From: Acholeplasmataceae bacterium
GTDB taxonomy: Bacteria; Bacillota_I; Bacilli_A; Acholeplasmatales; UBA5453
Direction: 5' to 3'
Assembly: GCA_012522345.1 (NCBI GenBank)
Contig: JAAYKO010000045.1
Span: 1-46,361, forward strand
DNA length: 46,361 nucleotides
In this document: piece by piece, positions 31,619 to 39,632 of the stretch
Position numbering within the stretch: the first letter of the stretch is position 1
How the letters are laid out: each line of letters starts with the position of its first letter
Made by a program: the position numbers and the translations under genes
The notes under the pieces: model-generated
What the model was told of the DNA's origin: nothing
Databases searched by the model: none
Seen by the model: the letters and a program-made list of their open reading frames with translations, nothing else

Positions 31619-31671
31619 ATGGAAATAACCCGGCATAGACAACGGCTATCAGTGTGCCGACAACCTTCCAT
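31619..31671 (-). promoter_or_regulatory. Structured 5' leader of the S10 operon (candidate autoregulatory hairpin)
   Basis: Minus strand ATGGAA-GGTTGT-CGGCA...TGCCG-GGTTAT-TTCCAT long imperfect hairpin between the promoter and rpsJ. Confidence 0.55.
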
Positions 31672-31710
31672 TTCAAAGCCTTTCTTATGCTATACGCACA
31701 AGCGATAGTT

Positions 31711-31739
31711 ATTATATAATAAAAAGTTTAAAAGTGCAA
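31711..31739 (-). promoter_or_regulatory. Sigma-70-type promoter of the S10 operon
   Basis: Minus strand TTGCAC (31734-31739)-N17-TATAAT (31711-31716). Confidence 0.75.
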
Positions 31740-31747
31740 CTATTTGT

Positions 31748-33280
31748 TTAGTTTTTTTTAGTTTTAGTGCTTTTGCGATTATAACTAGCGATTTCTTCTA
31801 ATGCTTCAATGAAAAACCCTGAAGCGATACTAAAGGTTTTAAACCCCTTTTCTAAAAGCTCTACAAAGCTCTTTTTATGCGATGCGATATCACCACAGAT
31901 TAAACATTCAATCTTATTTCTGGCGCAAAAATCAGCAATCCTTTGTAGTGGTTCTAACAAGAGTTGATAATTGGCAAAGAAATCACCTATGCTATCGCGC
32001 TCAATTCCAAGTAATTCTGCTCCTAAATCATTAGTTCCAACATTGATAAAATCAACCTCTTGAAATTGTTGTAATTCCTCATATGCTTTTTTAGTTTCAA
32101 GCATAATTCCCAATTTAGGTAAATCGCGAATTAAATAGTTTTCTTTTTTATAAGTCTTTAAATAATTTAAAACTCTATCATATTCCTGGCGATCATTGAT
32201 CATTGGAATAATAATCTCTAAGTTTCCATAAACTTCATTAGCAATCAATAAAGCTTGAAGTTGGTTGTGGTAAATCTGCTTTAAGGGGCCATTTAAAGAA
32301 AAATATTCAGCACTGTTTTCTTTTAAGAAATAAGGTCTTTTATCACCGTGAAAGTCAAAAAGTCTAATTTTAACTGGTTTGGGATAAAAAGTTGCTAAAA
32401 GTTTTTGATAAATTTCGATTTGCTTTTCTTTAAAGGGAAACTCATTATTATTTAAAACTAAATGTTCAGTCCTAAATAAGCCAACCCCAGCTATATAAGG
32501 AATTAATTTTGAATTCAGATTAATTAAACTTGATAAATTTAAATATAAATTAAACTCTGGAGGTTGATAATTGGCAAACTGTTTTAGAGATTTTACTGGT
32601 AAAGTCTTTTCATATAAACTGAGTTTTTCTGCGCAAGGATTAATAATTAAACTTTCCTTTTCAGTATTTAAAATTAAAAGTTGATCATTTTCAAGATCTA
32701 ATTCCGGCATTACAACATAAGGAATCCCTTTTTCTTTTGCTAAAATTGCTGCATGAGTTAAATGCCCCCCATCTTTCGCGATAATCGCTTTAACTTTTGG
32801 GGGGAGGTTTAAAACTAAAGAGGGATAAAGATAATCAACAATTAGGATTGTTGGTGCTAAAAATGTTTGTTTGTAGTTATTATCGTACATCACATTGAGC
32901 ATCTGTTCTCGAATATCTACTAAATCATACTGACGCTCTTTTAAGTAGCTATTGCCATTATTGGCAAGTAATTTTATATGATTGTTAACAACACTTTGAT
33001 AAGCATAACCAGCAGTTTCTTTTAAGTCATTAATTCTAGTTAAAACTTCATCGCTGACACTATTATCAGCAATAAAAAGTCGATGGACTCTAATAATATC
33101 TTGAATATCACCTGTAGTAATTTCTTCTAAAGAAAAGAGTTCATCGAGACATTTTTTTTGGGCTTTTAAAAAGATTTGTCGCTCTTTATTTGGATTGTCT
33201 GAGTATTGTTTTAATTTAATTGCGCCTTTAGTTAAGTGATAACTATAACCTATGGCTATTCCTTCATTTATTACTTTCAT
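31748..33280 (-). CDS. Divergent PTS enzyme-I-like / PEP-utilising protein
   Basis: DGGHLTHAAILAKEKGIPYVV (PEP-mobile-domain His motif), GVGLFRTEHLVL, DFHGDKRPYF, INVGTNDLGAELLGIERD, CLICGDIAS; 510 aa, shorter than typical EI. Confidence 0.75.
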   Translation of the reverse strand: MKVINEGIAIGYSYHLTKGAIKLKQYSDNPNKERQIFLKAQKKCLDELFSLEEITTGDIQDIIRVHRLFIADNSVSDEVLTRINDLKETAGYAYQSVVNNHIKLLANNGNSYLKERQYDLVDIREQMLNVMYDNNYKQTFLAPTILIVDYLYPSLVLNLPPKVKAIIAKDGGHLTHAAILAKEKGIPYVVMPELDLENDQLLILNTEKESLIINPCAEKLSLYEKTLPVKSLKQFANYQPPEFNLYLNLSSLINLNSKLIPYIAGVGLFRTEHLVLNNNEFPFKEKQIEIYQKLLATFYPKPVKIRLFDFHGDKRPYFLKENSAEYFSLNGPLKQIYHNQLQALLIANEVYGNLEIIIPMINDRQEYDRVLNYLKTYKKENYLIRDLPKLGIMLETKKAYEELQQFQEVDFINVGTNDLGAELLGIERDSIGDFFANYQLLLEPLQRIADFCARNKIECLICGDIASHKKSFVELLEKGFKTFSIASGFFIEALEEIASYNRKSTKTKKN

Positions 33281-34220
33281 CTTTTTCCTTATTTTTAAAA
33301 ACTAGTTCACTTGCGCCATACATTCCCGCATCATTGCCAAGTTTTGCTAGGGCAAACTCAACTTCTCTTGTTGCAAAATAACTATATTTTAAATAGTTTC
33401 TTTTAATTGCGTCGAGCAGAATTTGACCTGCTTGGGAAATTCCGCCACCAATAATAAATAGAGCTGGATCTACGACTAAAGCTATTTTCGCACAAGCTTT
33501 TGCTATATAAGTGGCTACTTCTTCTACTATTTCTAATGCTAGTTCATCATTTTTTAAAGCTGCGGCAAAAATTGTTTTAGGAGTCAGTTTAGACGCTGTT
33601 AAAATTGTTGGCTTTTGATAATTTAAGAGTAACTCTTCAGCAATCCACCTAATTCCTCTAATGCTTGCCGTTGTCTCTAGACAGCCATAAAGACCGCATG
33701 AGCACTGTTTAGGCTCGTCGTAACGAACTTGGATATGACCAATCTCTCCTCCAGAGCCATGCTTTCCTTCTACTATTTTTTGATCAATAATAACTGCTCC
33801 ACCAACACCTGTGCCAAGGGTCATAAAGACAATATCTTTCTCGCTTTTTAAATGATTATATTCACCGTAAGCAGCCACAGAAGCATCGTTAGAGACAAGA
33901 ACTAGGAGTTCTTTTTTAAATTCTGCTTGAAGTTCTTTTGCTAAGTCTTTATTTTCCCAACCTAAATTCGGGCAGCGGATAATAAAATTATCTTTGACTG
34001 GACCTGGAACACCAATGCCCAAACCTAAAACAGCTTCAAGTGTGATTTTATTAACGCTTAAAATTTGTTCAATTTTAGTTTTTAACTCGGAGACAACATA
34101 TTTGCCTTTTAAAGTGGTGTTTGTCTTTAGTAAAGTTTTGCTCACTAAAATTTTATTTTCATCAAAAAGGCCAATTTTAATATTTGTTCCTCCAACATCA
34201 ATCCCGAAAACGTATTTCAT
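33264..34220 (-). CDS. glcK: ROK-family glucokinase
   Basis: FGIDVGGTNIKIGLFDE, GTGVGGAVIIDQKIVEGKHGSGGEIGHIQV, CSCGLYGCLETTAS; ends in TGA. Confidence 0.88.
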   Translation of the reverse strand: MKYVFGIDVGGTNIKIGLFDENKILVSKTLLKTNTTLKGKYVVSELKTKIEQILSVNKITLEAVLGLGIGVPGPVKDNFIIRCPNLGWENKDLAKELQAEFKKELLVLVSNDASVAAYGEYNHLKSEKDIVFMTLGTGVGGAVIIDQKIVEGKHGSGGEIGHIQVRYDEPKQCSCGLYGCLETTASIRGIRWIAEELLLNYQKPTILTASKLTPKTIFAAALKNDELALEIVEEVATYIAKACAKIALVVDPALFIIGGGISQAGQILLDAIKRNYLKYSYFATREVEFALAKLGNDAGMYGASELVFKNKEKDESNK

Positions 34221-34260
34221 CTTATCACCAAAAATATAGTTGTTAGTTAACCCTTTTTCA

Positions 34261-34269
34261 TTATACCAT
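34261..34269 (-). promoter_or_regulatory. Extended -10 promoter element upstream of glcK
   Basis: Minus strand TATGGTATAATG directly after the degV terminator. Confidence 0.5.
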
Positions 34270-34297
34270 AAAAAAACCGTCTTGCGACGATTTTTAA
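34268..34297 (-). terminator. Intrinsic terminator after degV
   Basis: Minus strand AAAAATCGTCGCAAGACGGTTTTTTT (CGTC/GACG stem, T-run). Confidence 0.65.
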
Positions 34298-34315
34298 AGA
34301 AGCTCTTTTTGATTA

Positions 34316-35170
34316 TTACTTTTTCTTTCTAACGATTCCAAAACCACAAGTTCCTGGCCCCGCGTGAGCTCCCACCACAGGTGTTAGCGGATAAAGCTTA
34401 ATTGAGAGTTCAGGTGCATAAGCGAGGATTTCATCTCTAATTCCTTCCACTACTTCCTGATTGTTCGTATAGGCTAAATAAAAGCCTTCGATTCCGTCAT
34501 CTATTTCTTGTTTAGCGAGTTCAATCAATCTTCTTCTAGCTTTAGAAAATGTTCTTATTCTTTCATAAGGAACTAGATGACCTGTTGGCGTAAAATATAA
34601 TAATGGCTTAATTTTAAGAAGTGAACCGAGCATTCCGCTAGCTACCGATAATCTGCCATTTTTAACTAAAAACTTTAAAGTGTCTACCAAAACATAAACT
34701 TGAATCCGGGTTTTATATTCTTCTAAATATTCAAAAATTTCTTGCGCTGGAAAACCAGCTTTAATCATTTCTGCAGCTTTATAAACTTGGGCAAGTTGAC
34801 CAAAAGTAACCGAATGCGAATCTACTGGATATAAATTAATATCTGGTACTAATTCACCTGCTAAAACAACATTTTGATAGGTGCCTGAAAGTCCAGAAGA
34901 AATAATAACAGCAATTACATCTTTATATCCTTGCTCTTTAAAAAGCTCAAGTTTGGCGGCAATCTCTCCAGTTGAAGCTTGAGCGGTCGATAAATTTATA
35001 TTAGGATTTTTAGCGATAATATTATAAAATTCATCTGCCTTAATATCGACAAAATCTTCATATTCTTGACCATCTATTACAAGTTTAGAACGAACTATCT
35101 CATAAGGGAAGTCAACTTTTTCATAATCGATTCCTGAGTTTCCGCACACTAATAAACCTATTTTACTCAT
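34316..35170 (-). CDS. DegV-family (fatty-acid-binding fold) protein
   Basis: SGIDYEKVDFPYEIVRSKLVIDGQEYEDFVDIKADEFY, STAQASTGE, IISSGLSGTYQNV, HAGPGTCGFGIV. Confidence 0.9.
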   Translation of the reverse strand: MSKIGLLVCGNSGIDYEKVDFPYEIVRSKLVIDGQEYEDFVDIKADEFYNIIAKNPNINLSTAQASTGEIAAKLELFKEQGYKDVIAVIISSGLSGTYQNVVLAGELVPDINLYPVDSHSVTFGQLAQVYKAAEMIKAGFPAQEIFEYLEEYKTRIQVYVLVDTLKFLVKNGRLSVASGMLGSLLKIKPLLYFTPTGHLVPYERIRTFSKARRRLIELAKQEIDDGIEGFYLAYTNNQEVVEGIRDEILAYAPELSIKLYPLTPVVGAHAGPGTCGFGIVRKKK

Positions 35171-35299
35171 TTTTTATTCTCCTCATCTAGTTGATGTTTG
35201 GTCTTTATTTTATCATAACTTTTTTATTATTCAATTATTCGACCAACATCTAGAAATATTCCCACACTATCACAAAATTTTTTCATTATCTTGCCTTTT

Positions 35300-36067
35300 T
35301 TAATTCTTTATCTTCTTTTCTTTGTGAAGTTTCCCAACGAGATAATAAGCGCCAAAACCACTTAAAAGTAATAAAATTATTAGCAAAATAAAATGATAGG
35401 GAAAAACCCATGTATTAATAATTGGAAACATCGGATCAGGATACCTAGTCCAAAAATAATTGCTGTAGGCTGAAGGACTTACCCGGTGTTTATAAATATT
35501 AATAAAATGGATTATTATCGCAAAAATTGTTGTTGAAATTATTTGGAGATAAAAGCGTTTAATTTTAACTTTAAAGACATCAATTTTAATTGCGTAGATA
35601 ATCATAAATACCATTAGCATATGCGATAAATATGATTGGATTGGAACAAAAGAAAAGATGTTCCACCACTGTAAAATCCCAAAGGGGATTACAATCGCCA
35701 AAATCCCTCCAATAAAAGCTGGAACAAACATAATCTCAAAAATAAAGTTTTTTCTAAATAAACCGGCAATTATCCCAACATAAACTCCAATTGAACACAT
35801 ATGAAAAGTAAAAGAATTAAACAAAGTGTAGTTGTGAGCGAAATAGAAATTGCAAACTCTTAACGACTCTAAAACAAACAATAAAACTGCAACTACAATT
35901 AAAAGTCTTTCTTTATTTTTAATCTTTTTGCCGATTAACAATAAACCTAAAAAGACTAAAACCATTAAAGCCATCATCGAGAAATGATACCAATCAAAAA
36001 AATGGAGTTGATCTGGGTTATATTTAAAGCCAACATTTTTCCAAAAATAATCAATAAATTTCTGCAT
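35300..36067 (-). CDS. YwaF/TIGR02206-like integral membrane protein
   Basis: About six hydrophobic segments; FNSFTFHMCSIGVYVGIIAGLF and SHMLMVFMIIYAI regions resemble the YwaF family. Confidence 0.65.
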   Translation of the reverse strand: MQKFIDYFWKNVGFKYNPDQLHFFDWYHFSMMALMVLVFLGLLLIGKKIKNKERLLIVVAVLLFVLESLRVCNFYFAHNYTLFNSFTFHMCSIGVYVGIIAGLFRKNFIFEIMFVPAFIGGILAIVIPFGILQWWNIFSFVPIQSYLSHMLMVFMIIYAIKIDVFKVKIKRFYLQIISTTIFAIIIHFINIYKHRVSPSAYSNYFWTRYPDPMFPIINTWVFPYHFILLIILLLLSGFGAYYLVGKLHKEKKIKN

Positions 36068-36123
36068 CGCTTAATTTATCCTCTTTATTTTATTATATCA
36101 TTTGAAAAAATTTTTGTTAGTCA

Positions 36124-36154
36124 AAAAAGAAAGTGCACAAAATCGTGCACTTTC
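36124..36154 (-). terminator. Intrinsic terminator after the shorter CvpA-repeat gene
   Basis: Minus strand GAAAGTGCAC-GATTTT-GTGCACTTTC followed by TTTTTT (10-bp perfect stem). Confidence 0.85.
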
Positions 36155-36160
36155 TAAACA

Positions 36161-39100
36161 TTAATTATAACCTATTTTGCTCGCATCATAGAGAAGCGAA
36201 TTGCTAATTAAATTTTTAATTTGATTAACTGCCGCAATATCACCTAGAACCGGATTATCAAAATCGATATTAGGGTGATTATTTAAAATTACAATTACAT
36301 CAGTTAAGATATCTATCTCATCATCCCATTCTTCTTTAGTTAAGTCTTTTGGATCAACATCAGATCTTAGGCTATTAGCAATTGTTAGTGTTGATTCTGT
36401 AGGGATTCTTGCTAATAACTGGCGGTAAGTATCAGAACGGTTTAGCTGTTTTGCATCAGCTTTAAAATCAGCTGCACTATCGTCATCAAGCGCGGTATAA
36501 TCATAGGACTTAAAGCCTTCTGCAACGACTAAGCCGTCTAAGATGTAAAATAATTCGCCATCTTCTTCTGCTGTTCCCCAATAACTTAAGTCAGCATCAT
36601 TGTAAATCTCTAGATTGAAATTCGCCTCAACATTTAAAAGTTGATTTAGCATCGTACCTAAAGAGGCAGTTAAGATATTAGAAGAAATAATTGCATCATT
36701 GAGTTGTTGCGGTTTTTCAGGATCGCCAACTGCAACAATAAATTGATTATAATTCATTGTTTGATAATCAATGCCATTTTCATTTAAAACTTTAAAGGCA
36801 TCTAATAACGGCACGGTGTCGCCTGGTTTATTGTTGGGGTTTTCATCGATATACCAGTCAAATTCGGTATCATCTTGATATTTCTTTACTAGGTATTTTT
36901 CTAAGTTCCCTGACTCAAATAAGTTTTTAATATGGTTTTCGACTAAAGTTGCTTCTAAGATTTTTGAAGCAAAAACAACTTCCAAGTCAAGATTTAAAAG
37001 CTCATTCACTTCAGGAGCAAAACTATCAAGATTGGAACCAGCCAAGAGAAGATTTAAGCCTTTAAAGAGGTGTTCAACCTCACCTGTTTCTGTGGCGGTT
37101 GATTCATAGACTAATCCTTCATTAATTACCAATTTTCCTGCCAATGGTTCACCTGGGCTTGTTTTGTTTACAAGTAAGTTTTCAATCGCGTTTGAGATTG
37201 TTTTTGAAAGGGCTAAACTATGGATTTCAGCTTCTGATAAATCGTAAATATTACTATCATCTAAACCTTTATTGCTAATTATTCTAATTCCATTAAAAGT
37301 ATTATAAATCTCTGCTTGGGTCCAAAATTCTTTTTCTTCTTGACTATTAATAAAGTCATAAGGTGTTCCTTCTGTAAAGCTATTTATTAATGGTGAGAGG
37401 TTATGAGTGATAATTTTTGAATTTGAGAAATTGGTTGATAGAGCAGTTAACTCTGGTTCAGTTAAATTGCCAAAGCTTTCACTATCTGTTAACTCTAAAT
37501 TAGAAATATCACGAATTGATTTGAAAAAGGCAGTTAGTTCAACTTTTCCTGGGTTTTCTTTAAATGTTACATCATCAGGAACTTCAATTGTAAAGCCTAA
37601 ATCAAAGCCTGCTGCTAAATTATTGATAAAGGTTTCTGTCCCTTCGCTTAAAATATTAGATTTAGAAATATGAGTTGCCAGTTTTTCAATGTTGGGATCT
37701 GTCAGTAAAGCTTGAAAGTCGATATCTTCTTCACCAAACATTTCATTTTCGGCTAAGACTTTAACAAATAATACTAAATTACTTAACTCTGCAGCGTTAA
37801 AGTTTTCATTAACCTTTTCACGAGTTAAGAAATCTTTAAAGTCATCTGGTAAATCTGCAATGGCAGTGTCATAAATAAAGTTGCTAAAGAGTTCACTATT
37901 TTTATATAAAAATGAAAATGCAAAGACAACATCAAACAAATCTTCAACCTGTTCATCTCCGATTGTCACTAAAAACTCATTATCTAAAATTTGCCCAAAA
38001 TCTGCTGTATCGGTTAAGCCAATATCTTTTGCGAATTTATAAATCCCAACAATATTTTTAAAGTCGAGAATTAAATCATCGGGTGTCGGCCTTACTACAT
38101 TAGCGATATCGATATTGTTGTCGAGCATTAATTCTTTTGTTGAGTCCATATTTAAAAAGAGATTAAACAAGATCGGAAGTCCTGTTTTAATTAAACTCAT
38201 TTCGCTTAAGGCATCGATTAATTCCTCAGCTTCTGCTTCACTGAGCGCAAAAACATTATTAAAGACTTCTTCTTGGGCATCAGATTCATTAATTATTTTA
38301 ATTGCTTCAACTAAGATTGATAAGTCATCTTGCAAATTAATCGCTTTGAGTTGAGGCAGAGTTATCTCATCTTCATAACCAGCAATTAAATTATCTTCAG
38401 TAATCATACTGTGAAGAAATTCAGCGCCCACATTTTTGCCAACATTTATTAAGGATGTGCCTTTAAGCCGATTTTGAATTGAGGTCAACTGCTCAGAAGT
38501 TAATCTGAACAAGACTTTTTCATTGAGCTCTAAACTACCTTCATTGGCTTCAACGATGGTCACAAATATTTCGACTAAATTATTGTAGTCTTTTCGAATT
38601 TTAATTGTCTCTTTTGTCCCACTTGATTGAACATCTATTTTCACAAATGAATCGAATAAATACTCATCAAAAGGGGTATCACCAATTGTGAAACTAAAGG
38701 TTTTGCCCACAATTGAATTGCGATAGCCTGTAAAGGATTCTAAAATTGCACTTTCATCATCCATTGCCGCTTGACTGCTGTCTTGAATCATATTTTGAAG
38801 ACTAGATGTGGAAGTAGCAAACGAGGCTAGACCAGCTATTGGAATTGCGAAAAATAAAACTGCCACTACTCCTTTAACAGCCCCGACTAAAGCTCCAAAC
38901 AAACGAAGCTTTTTTGGTTTTTCTCCGGTTGCTTTGTCTTTTTTAGGTTTAACAAAAATCCAAATAATGCTGGGGACAATTTTAAATAATGTTGCGTTAA
39001 GTACTAACAAGACCACTAGCAAAATAATATTTAATAAAAACTTCACCACTCCAAAAGCTAAAGCCATCGTATCAGTTCCTGCTGCAAAAGCTGCTTGTTG

Positions 39101-39394
39101 CTTGGGAAAGATATTGGCTAAGATCTCTGGAAGTGAAGCCCTCAGTGAGGTTACAGTTACATCGATATTGCTAGGTAATATGTTGTTGATAAATCCAAGA
39201 TTAGCATCCAATATTTTTTCGCTTACTAAAGGTATTAAGAAAAAGCCAGCGACTAAAAATATTGCTGAAAAGATGGTAAAAAATAACGATTTATAAAAGC
39301 CTCTAAGTAGGCCAAATAAGATTGAAAGCCCCAATATAGTAAAAAATGTAATATTTAATGTTTGAGCGATTAACTCCGGGGTAAATTCTGGCAT
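36161..39394 (-). CDS. CvpA-like membrane domain fused to a large acidic repeat ectodomain (short paralog, about 1077 aa)
   Basis: Four hydrophobic segments at the N-terminus (MPEFTPELIAQTLNITFFTILGLSILFGLLRGFYKSLFF...), basic loop KPKKDKATGEKPKKLR, then about 850 aa of degenerate helical modules. Start chosen at MPEF (SD GGAGG) rather than the track start at 39424. Confidence 0.75.
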   Translation of the reverse strand: MPEFTPELIAQTLNITFFTILGLSILFGLLRGFYKSLFFTIFSAIFLVAGFFLIPLVSEKILDANLGFINNILPSNIDVTVTSLRASLPEILANIFPKQQAAFAAGTDTMALAFGVVKFLLNIILLVVLLVLNATLFKIVPSIIWIFVKPKKDKATGEKPKKLRLFGALVGAVKGVVAVLFFAIPIAGLASFATSTSSLQNMIQDSSQAAMDDESAILESFTGYRNSIVGKTFSFTIGDTPFDEYLFDSFVKIDVQSSGTKETIKIRKDYNNLVEIFVTIVEANEGSLELNEKVLFRLTSEQLTSIQNRLKGTSLINVGKNVGAEFLHSMITEDNLIAGYEDEITLPQLKAINLQDDLSILVEAIKIINESDAQEEVFNNVFALSEAEAEELIDALSEMSLIKTGLPILFNLFLNMDSTKELMLDNNIDIANVVRPTPDDLILDFKNIVGIYKFAKDIGLTDTADFGQILDNEFLVTIGDEQVEDLFDVVFAFSFLYKNSELFSNFIYDTAIADLPDDFKDFLTREKVNENFNAAELSNLVLFVKVLAENEMFGEEDIDFQALLTDPNIEKLATHISKSNILSEGTETFINNLAAGFDLGFTIEVPDDVTFKENPGKVELTAFFKSIRDISNLELTDSESFGNLTEPELTALSTNFSNSKIITHNLSPLINSFTEGTPYDFINSQEEKEFWTQAEIYNTFNGIRIISNKGLDDSNIYDLSEAEIHSLALSKTISNAIENLLVNKTSPGEPLAGKLVINEGLVYESTATETGEVEHLFKGLNLLLAGSNLDSFAPEVNELLNLDLEVVFASKILEATLVENHIKNLFESGNLEKYLVKKYQDDTEFDWYIDENPNNKPGDTVPLLDAFKVLNENGIDYQTMNYNQFIVAVGDPEKPQQLNDAIISSNILTASLGTMLNQLLNVEANFNLEIYNDADLSYWGTAEEDGELFYILDGLVVAEGFKSYDYTALDDDSAADFKADAKQLNRSDTYRQLLARIPTESTLTIANSLRSDVDPKDLTKEEWDDEIDILTDVIVILNNHPNIDFDNPVLGDIAAVNQIKNLISNSLLYDASKIGYN

Positions 39395-39422
39395 AATATT
39401 CCTCCATTTATTTGTTAAGTTC

Positions 39423-39435
39423 ATTATACTCTATT
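39423..39435 (-). promoter_or_regulatory. -10 region of the short CvpA-repeat gene
   Basis: Minus strand AATAGAGTATAAT, same 13-mer as upstream of the long paralog (46029-46041). Confidence 0.5.
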
Positions 39436-39574
39436 CTTTAAATAAAATAAAATAATTTAATTTACATTTTTTAATGCTCTTTTCAAAAGATTTGAAATTG
39501 ATTTAAAACTATTTTTTTGCCAAGGTTTTTAAAACAATTTTATTTCTCAAGCCGAGTTTAACACTACTTCCATC

Positions 39575-39610
39575 AAAGAAAAAACCCCACCTTAACTTTG
39601 TGGGGTTTCT
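39575..39610 (-). terminator. Intrinsic terminator after the long CvpA-repeat gene
   Basis: Minus strand AAACCCCACAAAGTTAAGGTGGGGTTTTTTC. Confidence 0.8.
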
Positions 39611-39632
39611 TATCTAACTACTTATTTGTTTG

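Noticed and set aside
36090-36127. Classical -35/-10 promoter for the YwaF-like gene (TTGACT ... TATAAT)
   Set aside because: Spacing between the boxes is about 21 nt; only the TGATATAAT extended -10 is credible, so not listed as a firm feature.
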